Assembly: GCF_000515115.1 (NCBI RefSeq)
Contig: NZ_AZXF01000005.1
Coordinates: 186,001 to 250,000, forward strand
Direction: 5' to 3'
DNA: 64,000 nt
DNA from: Nocardiopsis sp. CNT312
GTDB lineage: Bacteria > Actinomycetota > Actinomycetes > Streptosporangiales > Streptosporangiaceae
Shown here: one piece after another, positions 42,294 through 51,821 of the stretch
Layout of the letters: each line of letters opens with the position of its first letter
Numbering within the stretch: the stretch's first letter is position 1
Notes under the pieces: model-generated
Seen by the model: the letters and a program-made list of their open reading frames with translations, nothing else
Database searches by the model: none
Told to the model about the DNA's origin: nothing
Made by a program: the position numbers and the translations under genes

Positions 42294-43285
42294 TGCCGAC
42301 GTCCCCCGGTGCTCCCGCAGACACAATCGCGGAAGGGGCGGCAGTGCATCGTTCTACCACGCATTCGGGACTGCCGCCCGGGAGAGGTCGCGCTCCGCGC
42401 ACGAAGAGGTTCGGTCACGATCGGCGCAGGGCTGCCGTGCTCATGCTGGCGCCTTCGGTCATCCACCTCGTCTGGTGGATCGGTATTCCCGTGGCCGCGA
42501 CCTTCGTCCTGGCCTTCACCGACTACGACATCCTCGCAGGCACGGTCGAGTTCAACGGCCTGGACAACTTCCGGGAGATCTTCAGCGACGAGACGTGGAA
42601 CGCCTCTATCTGGCACACGGTGGTGTTCACCTTCTTCACCGTGCCCGTCGCCATGGCCATCGCGGTGGTCCTGGCCGTCCTGCTCAACGTGAAGATGCGG
42701 GCGGCCGTCTGGTACCGCACCGCCGTCTTCATGCCGCATGTCACCGCGACGGTTGCGATCGCCCTCGTGTGGATGTGGATGTTCGAACCACGGCTCGGCG
42801 TGGTCAACACCATGCTCGGCTGGGTGGGCATCGACGGGCCGACCTGGCTCGCCGACCCGGACTGGGCGCTCACCGCGGTGATCATCGTCAGCATCTGGAA
42901 GGGCATCGGCATCAAGATGCTCATCTACCTGGCCGCGTTGCAGGCGATGCCGGAGGACGTGTACGAAGCGGCTCGGATCGACGGGGCCTCGCAGATCCAG
43001 CAGTTCTTCGCCATCACTCTACCCCTGCTGAAACCAGCGACGTTCTTCGTCCTGGTGGTGTCGATCATCGACTCCTTCCAGGCGTTCGACCAGCTGTACG
43101 TGCTGACACCGGACGGCGGGCCCGGCAACTCGACCACGGTCATGACCTACGAAATCTACCGCACGGCGTTCAAGGAGTTCAACATGGGCGCCGCCTGCGC
43201 GCAGAGCGTGGTGCTGTTCGCATTCCTGCTGGTGCTGATGCTGATCAGTCGACGCCTCACCGGAAAGGAAGAGGATGTCCGCTGA
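42293..43285 (+). CDS. Sugar ABC transporter permease, MalF type
   Basis: 330 residues; ATG 42293 overlaps the last base of the previous stop. A long polar N-terminus precedes six helices. The EAA loop is EDVYEAARIDGASQIQQFFAITLPLLKPA, which docks on the ATPase. Overlap with the next gene (10 bp) indicates coupled translation. Confidence 0.93.
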   Translation: MPTSPGAPADTIAEGAAVHRSTTHSGLPPGRGRAPRTKRFGHDRRRAAVLMLAPSVIHLVWWIGIPVAATFVLAFTDYDILAGTVEFNGLDNFREIFSDETWNASIWHTVVFTFFTVPVAMAIAVVLAVLLNVKMRAAVWYRTAVFMPHVTATVAIALVWMWMFEPRLGVVNTMLGWVGIDGPTWLADPDWALTAVIIVSIWKGIGIKMLIYLAALQAMPEDVYEAARIDGASQIQQFFAITLPLLKPATFFVLVVSIIDSFQAFDQLYVLTPDGGPGNSTTVMTYEIYRTAFKEFNMGAACAQSVVLFAFLLVLMLISRRLTGKEEDVR

Positions 43286-44201
43286 GAAGCTCCTCCAGGG
43301 AGACACGGATCGCGGGACCCGACCCGCGAACCGCATCCCGCTCGCTCGCTTGTTGCGGAGGACGGCCCTGCACCTGGTGCTCGCCACGGTGTCGCTCGCG
43401 ATGGTGCTCCCCTTCCTCTGGATGATCATCACCTCGCTGAAGACCGATCCCGACCTCGCCTCCTATCCCCCCAACCTGCTGCCGCAGGTATGGGACTGGG
43501 ACAACTACTCCGAGGCCCTGGAGTACGCCCCCTTCGGTACGTACTTCAAGAACAGCCTGCTCATCTCGTTCGGACACACAGCGTTCAACCTCGTCCTGGC
43601 GTCCACGGCGGGGTACGCACTGGCCCGCGTGCCCTTCCGCGGCCGGACCCTGGTGTTCATGGTGGTACTCGCCACCATGATGATCCCGACGTACACAAAG
43701 ATTGTCCCGCAGTACCTGATAGCCAAGGGAATCCCGTTCTTCGGCGGGAACGACTATCTGGGCCAGGGCGGGCACGGCTGGCTCGACTCCTGGTGGGGCC
43801 TGATCGTCCCGGGCGCACTGACACCCTTCGCCATCTTCCTCTTCCGACAGTTCTACCTCTCGCTGCCGCGTGAGCTGGAAGAGGCCGCCCGTATCGACGG
43901 AATGGGTGAGTTCGGTATCTACGCACGGGTGATGACGCCCCTAGTCAAGCCAGCTATCGCCACTGTGGGTCTGCTCACCTTCGAGAGCAGCTGGAACAAC
44001 TTTCTCTGGCCGTTGATCATCACCAGCGACACCAACCTTCGCGTCATCCAGGTGGGTCTTTCCACCTTCCAGCAGGCCGACCAGAACGCCTGGGCTTATC
44101 TGATGGCGGGCACGACGCTGGCCACCATTCCGATGGTGGTGCTGTTCCTCTTCACCCAGCGCTACTTCGTCCAGGGATTCGCCAGATCAGGCATCAAATA
44201 G
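43275..44201 (+). CDS. Sugar ABC transporter permease, MalG type
   Basis: 308 residues. N-terminal LHLVLATVSLAMVLPFLWMI, EAA loop RELEEAARIDGMGEFGIYARVMTPLVKPA, and C-terminal TQRYFVQGFARSGIK ending are standard for MalG-type subunits. It partners the MalF-type subunit. Confidence 0.93.
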   Translation: MSAEKLLQGDTDRGTRPANRIPLARLLRRTALHLVLATVSLAMVLPFLWMIITSLKTDPDLASYPPNLLPQVWDWDNYSEALEYAPFGTYFKNSLLISFGHTAFNLVLASTAGYALARVPFRGRTLVFMVVLATMMIPTYTKIVPQYLIAKGIPFFGGNDYLGQGGHGWLDSWWGLIVPGALTPFAIFLFRQFYLSLPRELEEAARIDGMGEFGIYARVMTPLVKPAIATVGLLTFESSWNNFLWPLIITSDTNLRVIQVGLSTFQQADQNAWAYLMAGTTLATIPMVVLFLFTQRYFVQGFARSGIK

Positions 44202-44240
44202 CCCCGCTCCTCTTTTCCGAAATAACCATGGAGAATTCTC

Positions 44241-45008
44241 ATGCCTTTTGATCTCACAGGTCGCCGAGCGCTCGTCACCGGTGCGGGCCACGGCATCGGC
44301 GCGTCGGTCGCGCTCGGGCTGGCGGGGGCGGGCGCGGACGTGATCGTTCATCACGGACACTCCGCCGCCGCCGCGGAGAGGGTCGCGGCCGAGATCATCG
44401 CGATGGGGCGCAAGTCCGCGTGTCTGGCCGCCGATGTCACCAACCCCCACGAGGTCACTCGACTCGTGGACGAGGGCGTCGCCCTTCTCGGAGGACTCGA
44501 CATCGTCGTGGCCAACGCGGGACACCTTGTCGGTCGGGTACCCGTCTCCGAGATGAGCGAAGAGCATTTCCACAGTGTGGTCGATGTCAATCTCTTCTCC
44601 GTCTTCCGCACGTGCCGGGCGGCGCTGCCGTACGTGAAGGAGGCGGGGCCCTCGGGCCGCTTCGTCCTGATGGCCTCCCAGGCGGCCCATGACGGCGGCG
44701 GCCCCGGAGCCGCCGCGTACGCCGCGGCCAAGGCCGGAGTGATCGGCTTCGCCAAGGGGTTGGCCAAGGAGGTCGGAGGTACCGGCGTCACGGTCAACGC
44801 GCTCGCCCCCGGATACATCGGCGGCACCACCTTCCACGACACGTTCACCCCGCCCGAGGCTCAGCAGGGCATTGTCGAGAAGCTTCCCATCGGCCGTGGC
44901 GGCACGGTGGAGGACGTCGCCGGCGCGGCCGTCTACCTCGCCTCGGACGAGGCCGGCTACGTCACCGGAGCCACCCTCGACATCGGCGGTGGCGTATGGC
45001 CGCGCTGA
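44241..45008 (+). CDS. SDR oxidoreductase, probable DEHU reductase
   Basis: 255 residues of classical short-chain dehydrogenase. Cofactor site TGAGHGIGAS; NANAG-type element VVANAGHLVG; catalytic Ser in MASQAAHD and YxxxK as YAAAK. In alginate metabolism an SDR reduces 4-deoxy-L-erythro-5-hexoseulose uronate (DEHU) to 2-keto-3-deoxygluconate (KDG). The position between the importer and lyases, with KDG kinase and KDPG aldolase downstream, strongly suggests this. The next gene starts 13 bp before its stop. Confidence 0.82.
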   Translation: MPFDLTGRRALVTGAGHGIGASVALGLAGAGADVIVHHGHSAAAAERVAAEIIAMGRKSACLAADVTNPHEVTRLVDEGVALLGGLDIVVANAGHLVGRVPVSEMSEEHFHSVVDVNLFSVFRTCRAALPYVKEAGPSGRFVLMASQAAHDGGGPGAAAYAAAKAGVIGFAKGLAKEVGGTGVTVNALAPGYIGGTTFHDTFTPPEAQQGIVEKLPIGRGGTVEDVAGAAVYLASDEAGYVTGATLDIGGGVWPR

Positions 45009-46759
45009 CCATCACCCGTGAGCGGGGCGGCTGGTGGCACGCCTATGTGTGCCCGGCCCACGGGGTCGAGCTCGACCACGGCGACCTGATCGGCGATCCC
45101 TTCCCGAGCACCGGAGCCACATGCCGGTACGGCTGCCGGATGGACACGGAGGCGGTACGCGGTGCGCGGACCGTACTGGCCCATCAAGCCGCCGCCCAGC
45201 GCCTGCGGCGTCTCGCCTGCGGCGGGCCGACCGAGCGCTCCGAAGCACTGCGGCTGCTCCTGGAGTACGCGGAGCTGTACGCGAGTCTTCCCAGCAAGCA
45301 CCCGGGAGCGGCCGACTGGATGCTGCACGGCCGCCTCTTCCACCAGGCCCTCACCGAAGCCATCTGGGCGGTGTCTGTCTCCCACGCCGCGCGGACGCTC
45401 ACCGCGCACCGGGGGATGCGTACCGAACTCGGTGCCCTGCTGCCCTTCCTCCGGTCGCTCGGAAACTGTGCCGGTGAGGCGCGCGCGGTGCTGCGGCGCA
45501 AGGGGGAGGTTCGTTCCAACTACACGGCATGGCTCGCCGCCGCGGAGATGTGCTGCCGGTCGGCCGCACTCGCCATTGAGGGTGCCGAGCCCGACACCGT
45601 GGAACTGGCGGACCGCTACGGGCTGTTCGAGCACATGCGCACGGCGGTGCACGAGGACGGCTGGGAGTGGGAGGGCAGTACCTATTACCACCTCTTCGTC
45701 CTGCACGCGTATCTGCTCGCTCTGCGGGGCAGCAGGCCGGAGCGGTTGCCCGGGGACATCGCCGGAGTACTGGGGGCGATGACCGTAGCCCTGGCCGGTA
45801 TCGCGACTCCCGCCGGTACCCTGCCGGCCTTGCACGACGGGCCGTACCGGCGTGAGGCGCAGTCCGCCGAGATATGCGAGGTGGCTGCACTCGCTGATCA
45901 GTTGTTCGCCGGAGCCCCGTTGTCCGCGGTAGCCAGAGCCGCGGCCCGGGACGTGGACACCGAGCTGCCAGCGGACCTCACGGGCTGGTTCAGCGGACCG
46001 CCGCTGCCCGCCCGCGCCCCGAGGCGGTCCTTCTCGAATACGGGGTACGCGGTGTTCCGCTCAGCCGGAGTACACGCGCTTCTGGATGCCGGACCACACG
46101 GGGGAGGACACGGGCACCTGGACAAGCTGTCCCTCTACCTCTACGCGGATGACGGCACCGCATGGCAGCCCGATCCAGGGCAGGTCCCCTACGCACACCG
46201 GACCTATCGGACGTACTACGCCGGCACGAAGGCCCACCCGACCTTCCGCGTCGACGATTCGGAGCAGGCGCCTTGCGACGCGGTCCTCGACGGCGACACC
46301 GGCAGATGCGTCGGGGCCTACGACGGTGTGTCCGCCATGCGGCAGGTCGTCACGGGCTCCCCCTACCTCCTCGACATCCTCGTCCTCGAAGCCGATGACG
46401 AGCGACTGCTCACGGCTCAGCTACGCCCGGGCACCGATCTCGGTGTCGTGGTCCAGGGCCCCGGTCGCTCACGCACCGTCTGGGGCGAAGGCGGGAGCGG
46501 GACCGCGGTCATGACTGGGCAGCACGTATCGCGTCCGCCTGCCGAGTTCACCGTCGTCGCACACCCGGGCCCCGCCGACGACCCGGCGCGAACATGCCGG
46601 GGCGTCGACTGGTCGACCGCCGGCCGGCGCGCGGTGTTCGCCTCCGTCTACCAGTCCGCCGAAGCGACACCGCCCGTCCGCCGGGTGAGCCTGTCAGAAC
46701 GAACCGTCCACATCGATCTGGCCGACGGAACCGTCGCCACCCACTCCATCGGAAGGTGA
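44996..46759 (+). CDS. Heparinase II/III-fold polysaccharide lyase (probable oligoalginate lyase)
   Basis: 587 residues, translationally coupled to the SDR gene. The N-terminal half is an (alpha/alpha) toroid (helices such as WMLHGRLFHQALTEAIWAVS and SNYTAWLAAAEMCCRSAAL, with DGWEWEGSTYYHLFVLHAY carrying Tyr/His). The C-terminal half has the heparinase II/III signature GPHGGGHGHLDKLSLYLYADDG. No signal peptide, so it acts on imported oligomers in the cytoplasm, freeing unsaturated monomers. The exact PL family (PL15, PL17 or neighbour) needs a search. Confidence 0.78.
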   Translation: MAALTITRERGGWWHAYVCPAHGVELDHGDLIGDPFPSTGATCRYGCRMDTEAVRGARTVLAHQAAAQRLRRLACGGPTERSEALRLLLEYAELYASLPSKHPGAADWMLHGRLFHQALTEAIWAVSVSHAARTLTAHRGMRTELGALLPFLRSLGNCAGEARAVLRRKGEVRSNYTAWLAAAEMCCRSAALAIEGAEPDTVELADRYGLFEHMRTAVHEDGWEWEGSTYYHLFVLHAYLLALRGSRPERLPGDIAGVLGAMTVALAGIATPAGTLPALHDGPYRREAQSAEICEVAALADQLFAGAPLSAVARAAARDVDTELPADLTGWFSGPPLPARAPRRSFSNTGYAVFRSAGVHALLDAGPHGGGHGHLDKLSLYLYADDGTAWQPDPGQVPYAHRTYRTYYAGTKAHPTFRVDDSEQAPCDAVLDGDTGRCVGAYDGVSAMRQVVTGSPYLLDILVLEADDERLLTAQLRPGTDLGVVVQGPGRSRTVWGEGGSGTAVMTGQHVSRPPAEFTVVAHPGPADDPARTCRGVDWSTAGRRAVFASVYQSAEATPPVRRVSLSERTVHIDLADGTVATHSIGR

Positions 46760-46767
46760 GTCCGCAC

Positions 46768-48795
46768 ATGCTGCTTCTCGAAGGGCGACTCGAACTGCTC
46801 CGCGATGAGCTGAACGGGACGCTCGCCGCTCAGTGGCGCCGACTGTACGAACAGTGCGACTGGTACCGCCGACAGTCGCCGCCCACGGAGCACCCCGAGG
46901 CGAGCATCACCTACTTCGGGCCCGCCGCCGCCAACCTGGCACTCGCCTATCGGCTCACCGGACAGCGCGGCTATCTGGAGGAGGCGTGGCGCTGGATCTC
47001 GACCTGTGTCGCCTTCCCCCACTGGGGCCGAGCCCACATGCCGGACCACGACCTGGACGCGGGATGGCTGCTGCACGGCCTCTCGCTCGCCTACTCCTGG
47101 CTGGGCGAGGACCTGGAGCCGGAACGGCGGAACACCCTGCGGGCCAAACTGGAGCTCCAGGGAGAGCGGCTCCACTCGTACGCGGAGGACACCACCGGCA
47201 GCTGGTGGTCGAGCGCCTACTGGCAGAACCACAACTGGATCTGCTGGACCGGTATCGCCACCGCGGGCTACGCACTGGGACGTTCCGAGTGGACCAAAGC
47301 GGCCCGGGCGAATCTGGAGACGGTCCTGAGGATGCTGCCCGAGGACGGTTCGGACTCGGAGGGGGTCGTCTACTGGCGGTACGGTGTGCCGTGGCTCGCC
47401 ATCCACACCGACCTCGTGCAGCGGCAGGAGGGGGCCGACCTCTGGTCGGTGGGCGGCTTTCTGCGCAACACCACGCACTGGCGCCTGCACCAGAGCGCAC
47501 CGGGTTTCGGGGAGAACATCGACCACGGCGACTGCCACGACCGGCGCAGCGGGCACAGCGTCGCCCTCTACTACCGCCTGGCCTCCGCCTACCGGGACAG
47601 CACGGCGCAGTGGCTGGGCGACCTGGTCGCGGAACGCCACTTCTGGCGCGAGGCGTACGAGTCGGGTGTGCGCCCCGGTGTCATGCCCGAAGCCTTCCTC
47701 GAACTGCTCTGGTACGACCCGGGGGTCGTGCCCGTCGCCCCCCACCAGGAGCCCCTCACCGCGTACTTCCCGGACCTCGGGCAGATCACGGCGCGTACGG
47801 GCTGGGACAGCGCCGCCACCTGTGTCAGCTTCAAAGCCGCGCCCGGCGGCGGCCACCGCGCCTGGGAGGAGGGACACCGACTGAAAGCCGCTGGCGGTTG
47901 GGACGCCATGAGCGCGGGCCACCACCACCCCGACGCCGGAGCCTTCGTCCTGCACTCGCACGGCTCCTTCCTCGCGGTCGACGAGGGGTACAGCAACCAG
48001 AAGCGCGCCGCGCACCACAACCTGATCCTGGTGGACGGCCAGGGGTGGGCGGACGAGGGCCGTTACCACGTGTACGAAGGCCTGCCGTACGAGCGACGGG
48101 CAAGCGTACGGAACGTGCTCGCGGAGGGCGGATTCGCCCATGCCACGTCGGAATCCGCAGCGATGTTCTCCGAACGGCTGGGGGTGCGACGCCTCGACCG
48201 TACGCTGGTGGTGACTCCGCGCGGGCGTGTCGTCATCCTCGACGAGCTCGAGGCCGATTCCCCGCGCGAGTGGACCTACCTGCTGCACACCGACTGGCCC
48301 GCCTCCCAGCTGGGCCCGGACGGCTGGCGGCTGGAGTCGGGGCCCGCAAGCGCGCGGCTCACCCGGCTCCTGCCCACGGACGCCGAGGCGGCTCAGGAGC
48401 GCACCGATGTGGAGGCGAACCCCACATCCAGCACCCCGAGCCTCAAGGTCAGCAAGACGATGCACACCCTGCGGCTCACCACCGCCAGGACCCGCAATGC
48501 CACGTTCCTGACCGTCCTCGAGAGCACAGGGGCGCTCGACCCACAGCCCGTCCCCGCCGTTCTCCTGCCCTCGGACCAGGGGCACGCGGTGTCCGTCGGT
48601 GAGGGCGCCGAGAGCGAGCTCGTGCTCCTCGCCCCGAGCACGGGGGCCATCGAGACGGAGCGCGTACACGCCGACGCGGCGGCCGTTCTCCTCTCCGGAA
48701 CACACATCGCGACCGTACGGGCGCGCAGCATCGAGCTCGACGGCAGTAACAGGCTGCGGGCCGACCAGCCTTTCACGGGCCTGCTGAGCATCTGA
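46768..48795 (+). CDS. Second heparinase II/III-fold lyase
   Basis: 675 residues from ATG 46768, with GGAAGGTGAG upstream. N-terminal toroid with WYRRQSPPTEHPEASITYFG and WWSSAYWQNHNWICWTGIATAGYALG (Asn-His substrate-binding pair). The central SAGHHHPDAGAFVLHSHGSF, with a His cluster, is the heparinase II/III motif; beta-sandwich C-terminus. No signal peptide. It differs strongly from the preceding lyase, so the two likely handle different linkages or ends (exo versus endo; M versus G). Confidence 0.8.
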   Translation: MLLLEGRLELLRDELNGTLAAQWRRLYEQCDWYRRQSPPTEHPEASITYFGPAAANLALAYRLTGQRGYLEEAWRWISTCVAFPHWGRAHMPDHDLDAGWLLHGLSLAYSWLGEDLEPERRNTLRAKLELQGERLHSYAEDTTGSWWSSAYWQNHNWICWTGIATAGYALGRSEWTKAARANLETVLRMLPEDGSDSEGVVYWRYGVPWLAIHTDLVQRQEGADLWSVGGFLRNTTHWRLHQSAPGFGENIDHGDCHDRRSGHSVALYYRLASAYRDSTAQWLGDLVAERHFWREAYESGVRPGVMPEAFLELLWYDPGVVPVAPHQEPLTAYFPDLGQITARTGWDSAATCVSFKAAPGGGHRAWEEGHRLKAAGGWDAMSAGHHHPDAGAFVLHSHGSFLAVDEGYSNQKRAAHHNLILVDGQGWADEGRYHVYEGLPYERRASVRNVLAEGGFAHATSESAAMFSERLGVRRLDRTLVVTPRGRVVILDELEADSPREWTYLLHTDWPASQLGPDGWRLESGPASARLTRLLPTDAEAAQERTDVEANPTSSTPSLKVSKTMHTLRLTTARTRNATFLTVLESTGALDPQPVPAVLLPSDQGHAVSVGEGAESELVLLAPSTGAIETERVHADAAAVLLSGTHIATVRARSIELDGSNRLRADQPFTGLLSI

Positions 48796-48819
48796 CCGAC
48801 TGAGAACCGGGAGCACGTC

Positions 48820-49407
48820 ATGAAGGGCTGGGAACGCGGTGCGCTGCGGGCGATGGAGTTCGTCGCACAGCCAGCGCTGGCAGGCGCCGCGTTCTGCCTG
48901 CTGGCCCTGGGAGTCATCACCTGGCTCCCGGCGCTGGCAGCCGCGGGAAGCGCGTTGCAGGACTGGCGGAGCGAAGGGGACGGACGTTCCTTCACCGGAA
49001 CGCTGCGTGCCTTCCCCCGGCTCTGGCGCGCCCTGTGGAGAGAGGGTCTCGTCGCCACCGCCGTGCTCGCCGTCCTCACCCTGAACTGTCTCTTTCTCTT
49101 GGACACGCGAAGTGCGACGGGCCTGTTGCTGTTCCCCGTCCAGGTGGGGCTGATGGCCGCGACGGCTGTGTACGCCCTGTCGCTGGCCGCCGTCTGCGCG
49201 GTCGGCACGGATGCAGCTCCTCGCCGCGGGGCGGCCGTCCTGGCCTTCGGTTCGCCGCGGCGAACCGTCGTCCTGTTGCTCGTCGCCGTACTCGCTCCGT
49301 TCGCCGTGCTGCCGATCCCCCTGGGGCCTCTGTTGCTCGGCCCCACCCTTCCCCTGCTCCTGGCCCTCTCCCTGCTCACACCTGCGGCTTCGAGGAGGCC
49401 GGTATGA
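48820..49407 (+). CDS. DUF624 (YesL-like) membrane protein
   Basis: 195 residues with about five membrane helices, GALRAMEFVAQPALAGAAFC at the start and LGVITWLPALAAAGSALQDW, as in YesL proteins. These are found in many polysaccharide-uptake operons of Gram-positive bacteria but have no proven function. Its stop overlaps the next start (ATGA). Confidence 0.8.
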   Translation: MKGWERGALRAMEFVAQPALAGAAFCLLALGVITWLPALAAAGSALQDWRSEGDGRSFTGTLRAFPRLWRALWREGLVATAVLAVLTLNCLFLLDTRSATGLLLFPVQVGLMAATAVYALSLAAVCAVGTDAAPRRGAAVLAFGSPRRTVVLLLVAVLAPFAVLPIPLGPLLLGPTLPLLLALSLLTPAASRRPV

Positions 49408-50113
49408 GAGTCACCCACCGCGGTGCCGCGTTGGGCGCCCTACTGGCGGCGGCGGTTCCCGCCGCGTCCACAGGAGCGCCCAGGAGCGCCCACGACTACT
49501 GCGTCTCTTCTCACCGCAGCGACACGAACACCGGAGCCCGCTGCGCGCCCTTCGTCGGCATCCAGCGTGCGCTGGACTCGGCCGGGCGGGTGTCAACGGT
49601 CCATCCGGCACCTGGCCTCTCCTTCCGGGACTTCGCCGGCCGGAGTCCCGGTGGCACCGTCACCGGCCCCACGTCCACCGTCGTCCAGAGCTCCGGCACC
49701 AGCCGTGCCGCCGCCGAGGCCCGGCACGGCGACGTCCGCCTGACCGGCTTCACCGTCGACCCCACGCAGGAGTCCGGCTACCGCAAGAAGCCCGTACATG
49801 CCATGGGCCTGGCACCCGGCTGCGGAGTGGACGGTCTTCCCATCGCCCGTATCGACCTCCACGGCTCACGGGAGGATCGCGTGCGGCTGCGCTCCCCGAG
49901 CGTCGGTGCCGAGGTCCGAGTGGGCGGCGACGCCCCCGACGGGGGCACCCGCAACAACACCGAGGGCAACGCCCTCCCCTTCAACTCTGCGGGGGCGACA
50001 AGTTCGAAGCCACCCCGCAGAGCCAGGGACGCGACAGCACCCTGGCAGGCGGCACCGACGGCGACGCGACAGGAACCTGTGGACACGGTTGCGTCCCGCC
50101 GCACGCCTCATGA
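49404..50113 (+). pseudogene. Broken secreted beta-helix protein (polysaccharide-lyase-like)
   Basis: ATG 49404 with GAGGAGG starts a secreted protein: VSSHRSDTNTGARCAPFVGI matches the opening of right-handed beta-helix proteins (SPSGSDTNTG...PFATIQRAL). RIDLHGSREDRVRLRSP jumps to VGGDAPDGGTRNNTEGNAL, omitting several helix coils. Near 49985 the frame is lost; the other frame gives CGGDKFEATPQSQGRDSTLA and TDGDATGTCG before a stop at 50113. At about 230 coded residues it is well short of family members. Probably a decayed PL6-like or related lyase. Confidence 0.7.
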
Positions 50114-50163
50114 CCTAACCCCCCACAACACCCGACACAACCAACAGTAAGGAAACAGCCAAC

Positions 50164-50943
50164 ATGCGCCTCACACGCAAGCGCAAGCTCACCATGGCCG
50201 CTGTGGCCGCACTCTCCACCCTCACGGCACTGACCGCGCCCATCGTCGCCCCCGACACCGCGGCCGCGGACGCCCCGTGCGACTACCCCGCCCAGCAGCT
50301 CAACCTCACCAACTGGAAGGAGACCCTGCCGACCGGGCCCTCCGGCTCCCCGACCGAGATCAAGCAGCCCGCGCTCGCCACGTACTCCTCGGCCCCCTGG
50401 TTCAATGTGAACGCCAGGTGCACCGGCGTGCAGTTCCGCTCCCCTGTCAACGGCGTGACCACGCCGAACTCCAGCTACGCGCGCTCCGAACTGCGCGAGA
50501 TGACCGACAACGGCACGGAGAGGGCGTCCTGGTCTGCCACCTCGGGGACCCACACCCTCACCTTCAGGGAGGCGTTCAACAAGCTCCCCAACACCAAGCC
50601 GCACGTCGTCGGCGCGCAGATCCACGGCTCCGACGACGACATCACGGCTTTCCGCCTGGAAGGCTCCAACCTCTACATCACCAAGGGCAACGACACCCAC
50701 CACAAGCTCGTGACCAGCGACTACAAGCTGCACACGGTCTTCGAGGGCAAGTACGTCGTCAGCAACGGCAAGATCAAGGTGTACTACAACGGCGTCCTCC
50801 AGACGACCATCTCACACACCGGGTCCGGCAACTACTTCAAGGTCGGCGCCTACACCCAGGCCAACTGCGGCAACTCCTCGCCGTGCAGCAGCTCCAACTA
50901 CGGCCAGGTGAGCGTCTACGCCCTGAAGGTCACCCACTCATGA
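50164..50943 (+). CDS. Secreted alginate lyase, polysaccharide lyase family 7
   Basis: 259 residues. The signal peptide ends near residue 35 (ALTAPIVAPDTAAADA). All three PL7 motifs are intact: RSELRE at 108-112, QIH at 152-154 and YFKVGAYTQ at 224-232, supplying catalytic Arg, Gln, His and Tyr. In PL7 the QIH form is associated with preference for polyG or mixed blocks. It degrades alginate outside the cell, feeding the importer upstream. Two terminators follow, so it probably closes the transcription unit. Confidence 0.95.
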   Translation: MRLTRKRKLTMAAVAALSTLTALTAPIVAPDTAAADAPCDYPAQQLNLTNWKETLPTGPSGSPTEIKQPALATYSSAPWFNVNARCTGVQFRSPVNGVTTPNSSYARSELREMTDNGTERASWSATSGTHTLTFREAFNKLPNTKPHVVGAQIHGSDDDITAFRLEGSNLYITKGNDTHHKLVTSDYKLHTVFEGKYVVSNGKIKVYYNGVLQTTISHTGSGNYFKVGAYTQANCGNSSPCSSSNYGQVSVYALKVTHS

Positions 50944-50951
50944 CGCAAGGG

Positions 50952-50984
50952 GGTGCCGGGCCTCGGATCGGGAGGCCCGGCACC
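50952..50984 (+). terminator. Terminator after the PL7 gene
   Basis: GGTGCCGGGCCT pairs with AGGCCCGGCACC, a 12-bp stem beginning 9 bases past the stop. Confidence 0.8.
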
Positions 50985-51013
50985 TCTCAGCAGAGTACAA
51001 CGGGCTGAACCGG

Positions 51014-51043
51014 CCTCCCGCGCCGCACTCGGGGCGCGGGAGG
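51014..51043. terminator. Second hairpin after the PL7 gene
   Basis: CCTCCCGCGCC pairs with GGCGCGGGAGG; probably backs up the first hairpin. Confidence 0.6.
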
Positions 51044-51143
51044 CGCGGGGTCACCGATCCCGCCTCTCCCCGGTGCGCACCGCCCGTGCGAGGGCCGGTG
51101 CCCAAAGCGAAGCGTCTGCCTCAGAACAGGACATGAAGCGGAA

Positions 51144-51821
51144 ATGACCCGAGCTGACGACCCGGCGCCCGCGCGGCCGGAATGCCCGATCACCACGGAG
51201 ATCACCTCCCGTGGGCTGATCGCGATCCTGCGCGCCCCCACCGCCGAGCACTTCCCTGTGATCGCCGACACGTTGCTCGCCTCCGGGATCCACGCCATCG
51301 AGATCACCCTCACCACTCACGGCGCCCTGCAGTGCATTCGTGAGCTCACGACCGCCTACGGCCAAGAGGCGGTCGTCGGAGCGGGGACAGTCATGACCGC
51401 CGACCAGGCACAGGCCTGCATCGATGCCGGTGCCCGATTCCTCGTCTCGCCCGTGTCGGTGCCCGAGGTCGCCCGAACGGCCCGCAACGCGGGCGTAGCC
51501 GCCTACCCCGGCGCGCTCACACCCACCGAGATCAACGCCGCCGACTGTACCGGCGCACCCGCCGTGAAACTCTTCCCCGCCTCGGCCGTCTCACCCCGGT
51601 ACGTCTCGGACCTGCGCGGTCCGCTTCCCGGTATCCCCCTCATCCCCACCGGCGGCATCTCCCTGACCGACATTCCGGCATGGACCGCGGCCGGGGTCGC
51701 CGCCGTGGGCCTGGGCACGCCCCTGGTCGGCGCGGCGGCGACGGAGGGTGCCGACGACCGCCTCGCGGTCCGCTGCCGCCAAGCCCTCGCGGCTGTCGCC
51801 GAAGGCAGGGCCGCCCAGTGA
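51144..51821 (+). CDS. eda: KDPG aldolase (2-keto-3-deoxy-6-phosphogluconate aldolase)
   Basis: 225 residues, class I aldolase TIM barrel. LIAILRAPTAEHF opens the barrel, IEITLTT holds catalytic E53, AGTVMT the phosphate loop and VKLFPAS the Schiff-base K142. It splits KDPG to pyruvate and glyceraldehyde-3-phosphate, the end of alginate breakdown here. Its TGA overlaps the GTG of the kinase gene. The kinase, coded next, acts before it. Confidence 0.92.
   Translation: MTRADDPAPARPECPITTEITSRGLIAILRAPTAEHFPVIADTLLASGIHAIEITLTTHGALQCIRELTTAYGQEAVVGAGTVMTADQAQACIDAGARFLVSPVSVPEVARTARNAGVAAYPGALTPTEINAADCTGAPAVKLFPASAVSPRYVSDLRGPLPGIPLIPTGGISLTDIPAWTAAGVAAVGLGTPLVGAAATEGADDRLAVRCRQALAAVAEGRAAQ

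Noticed and set aside
46648..48816. 722-codon reverse frame opposite the second lyase
   Set aside because: Shadow frame; no recognisable family, overlapping the lyase end to end.
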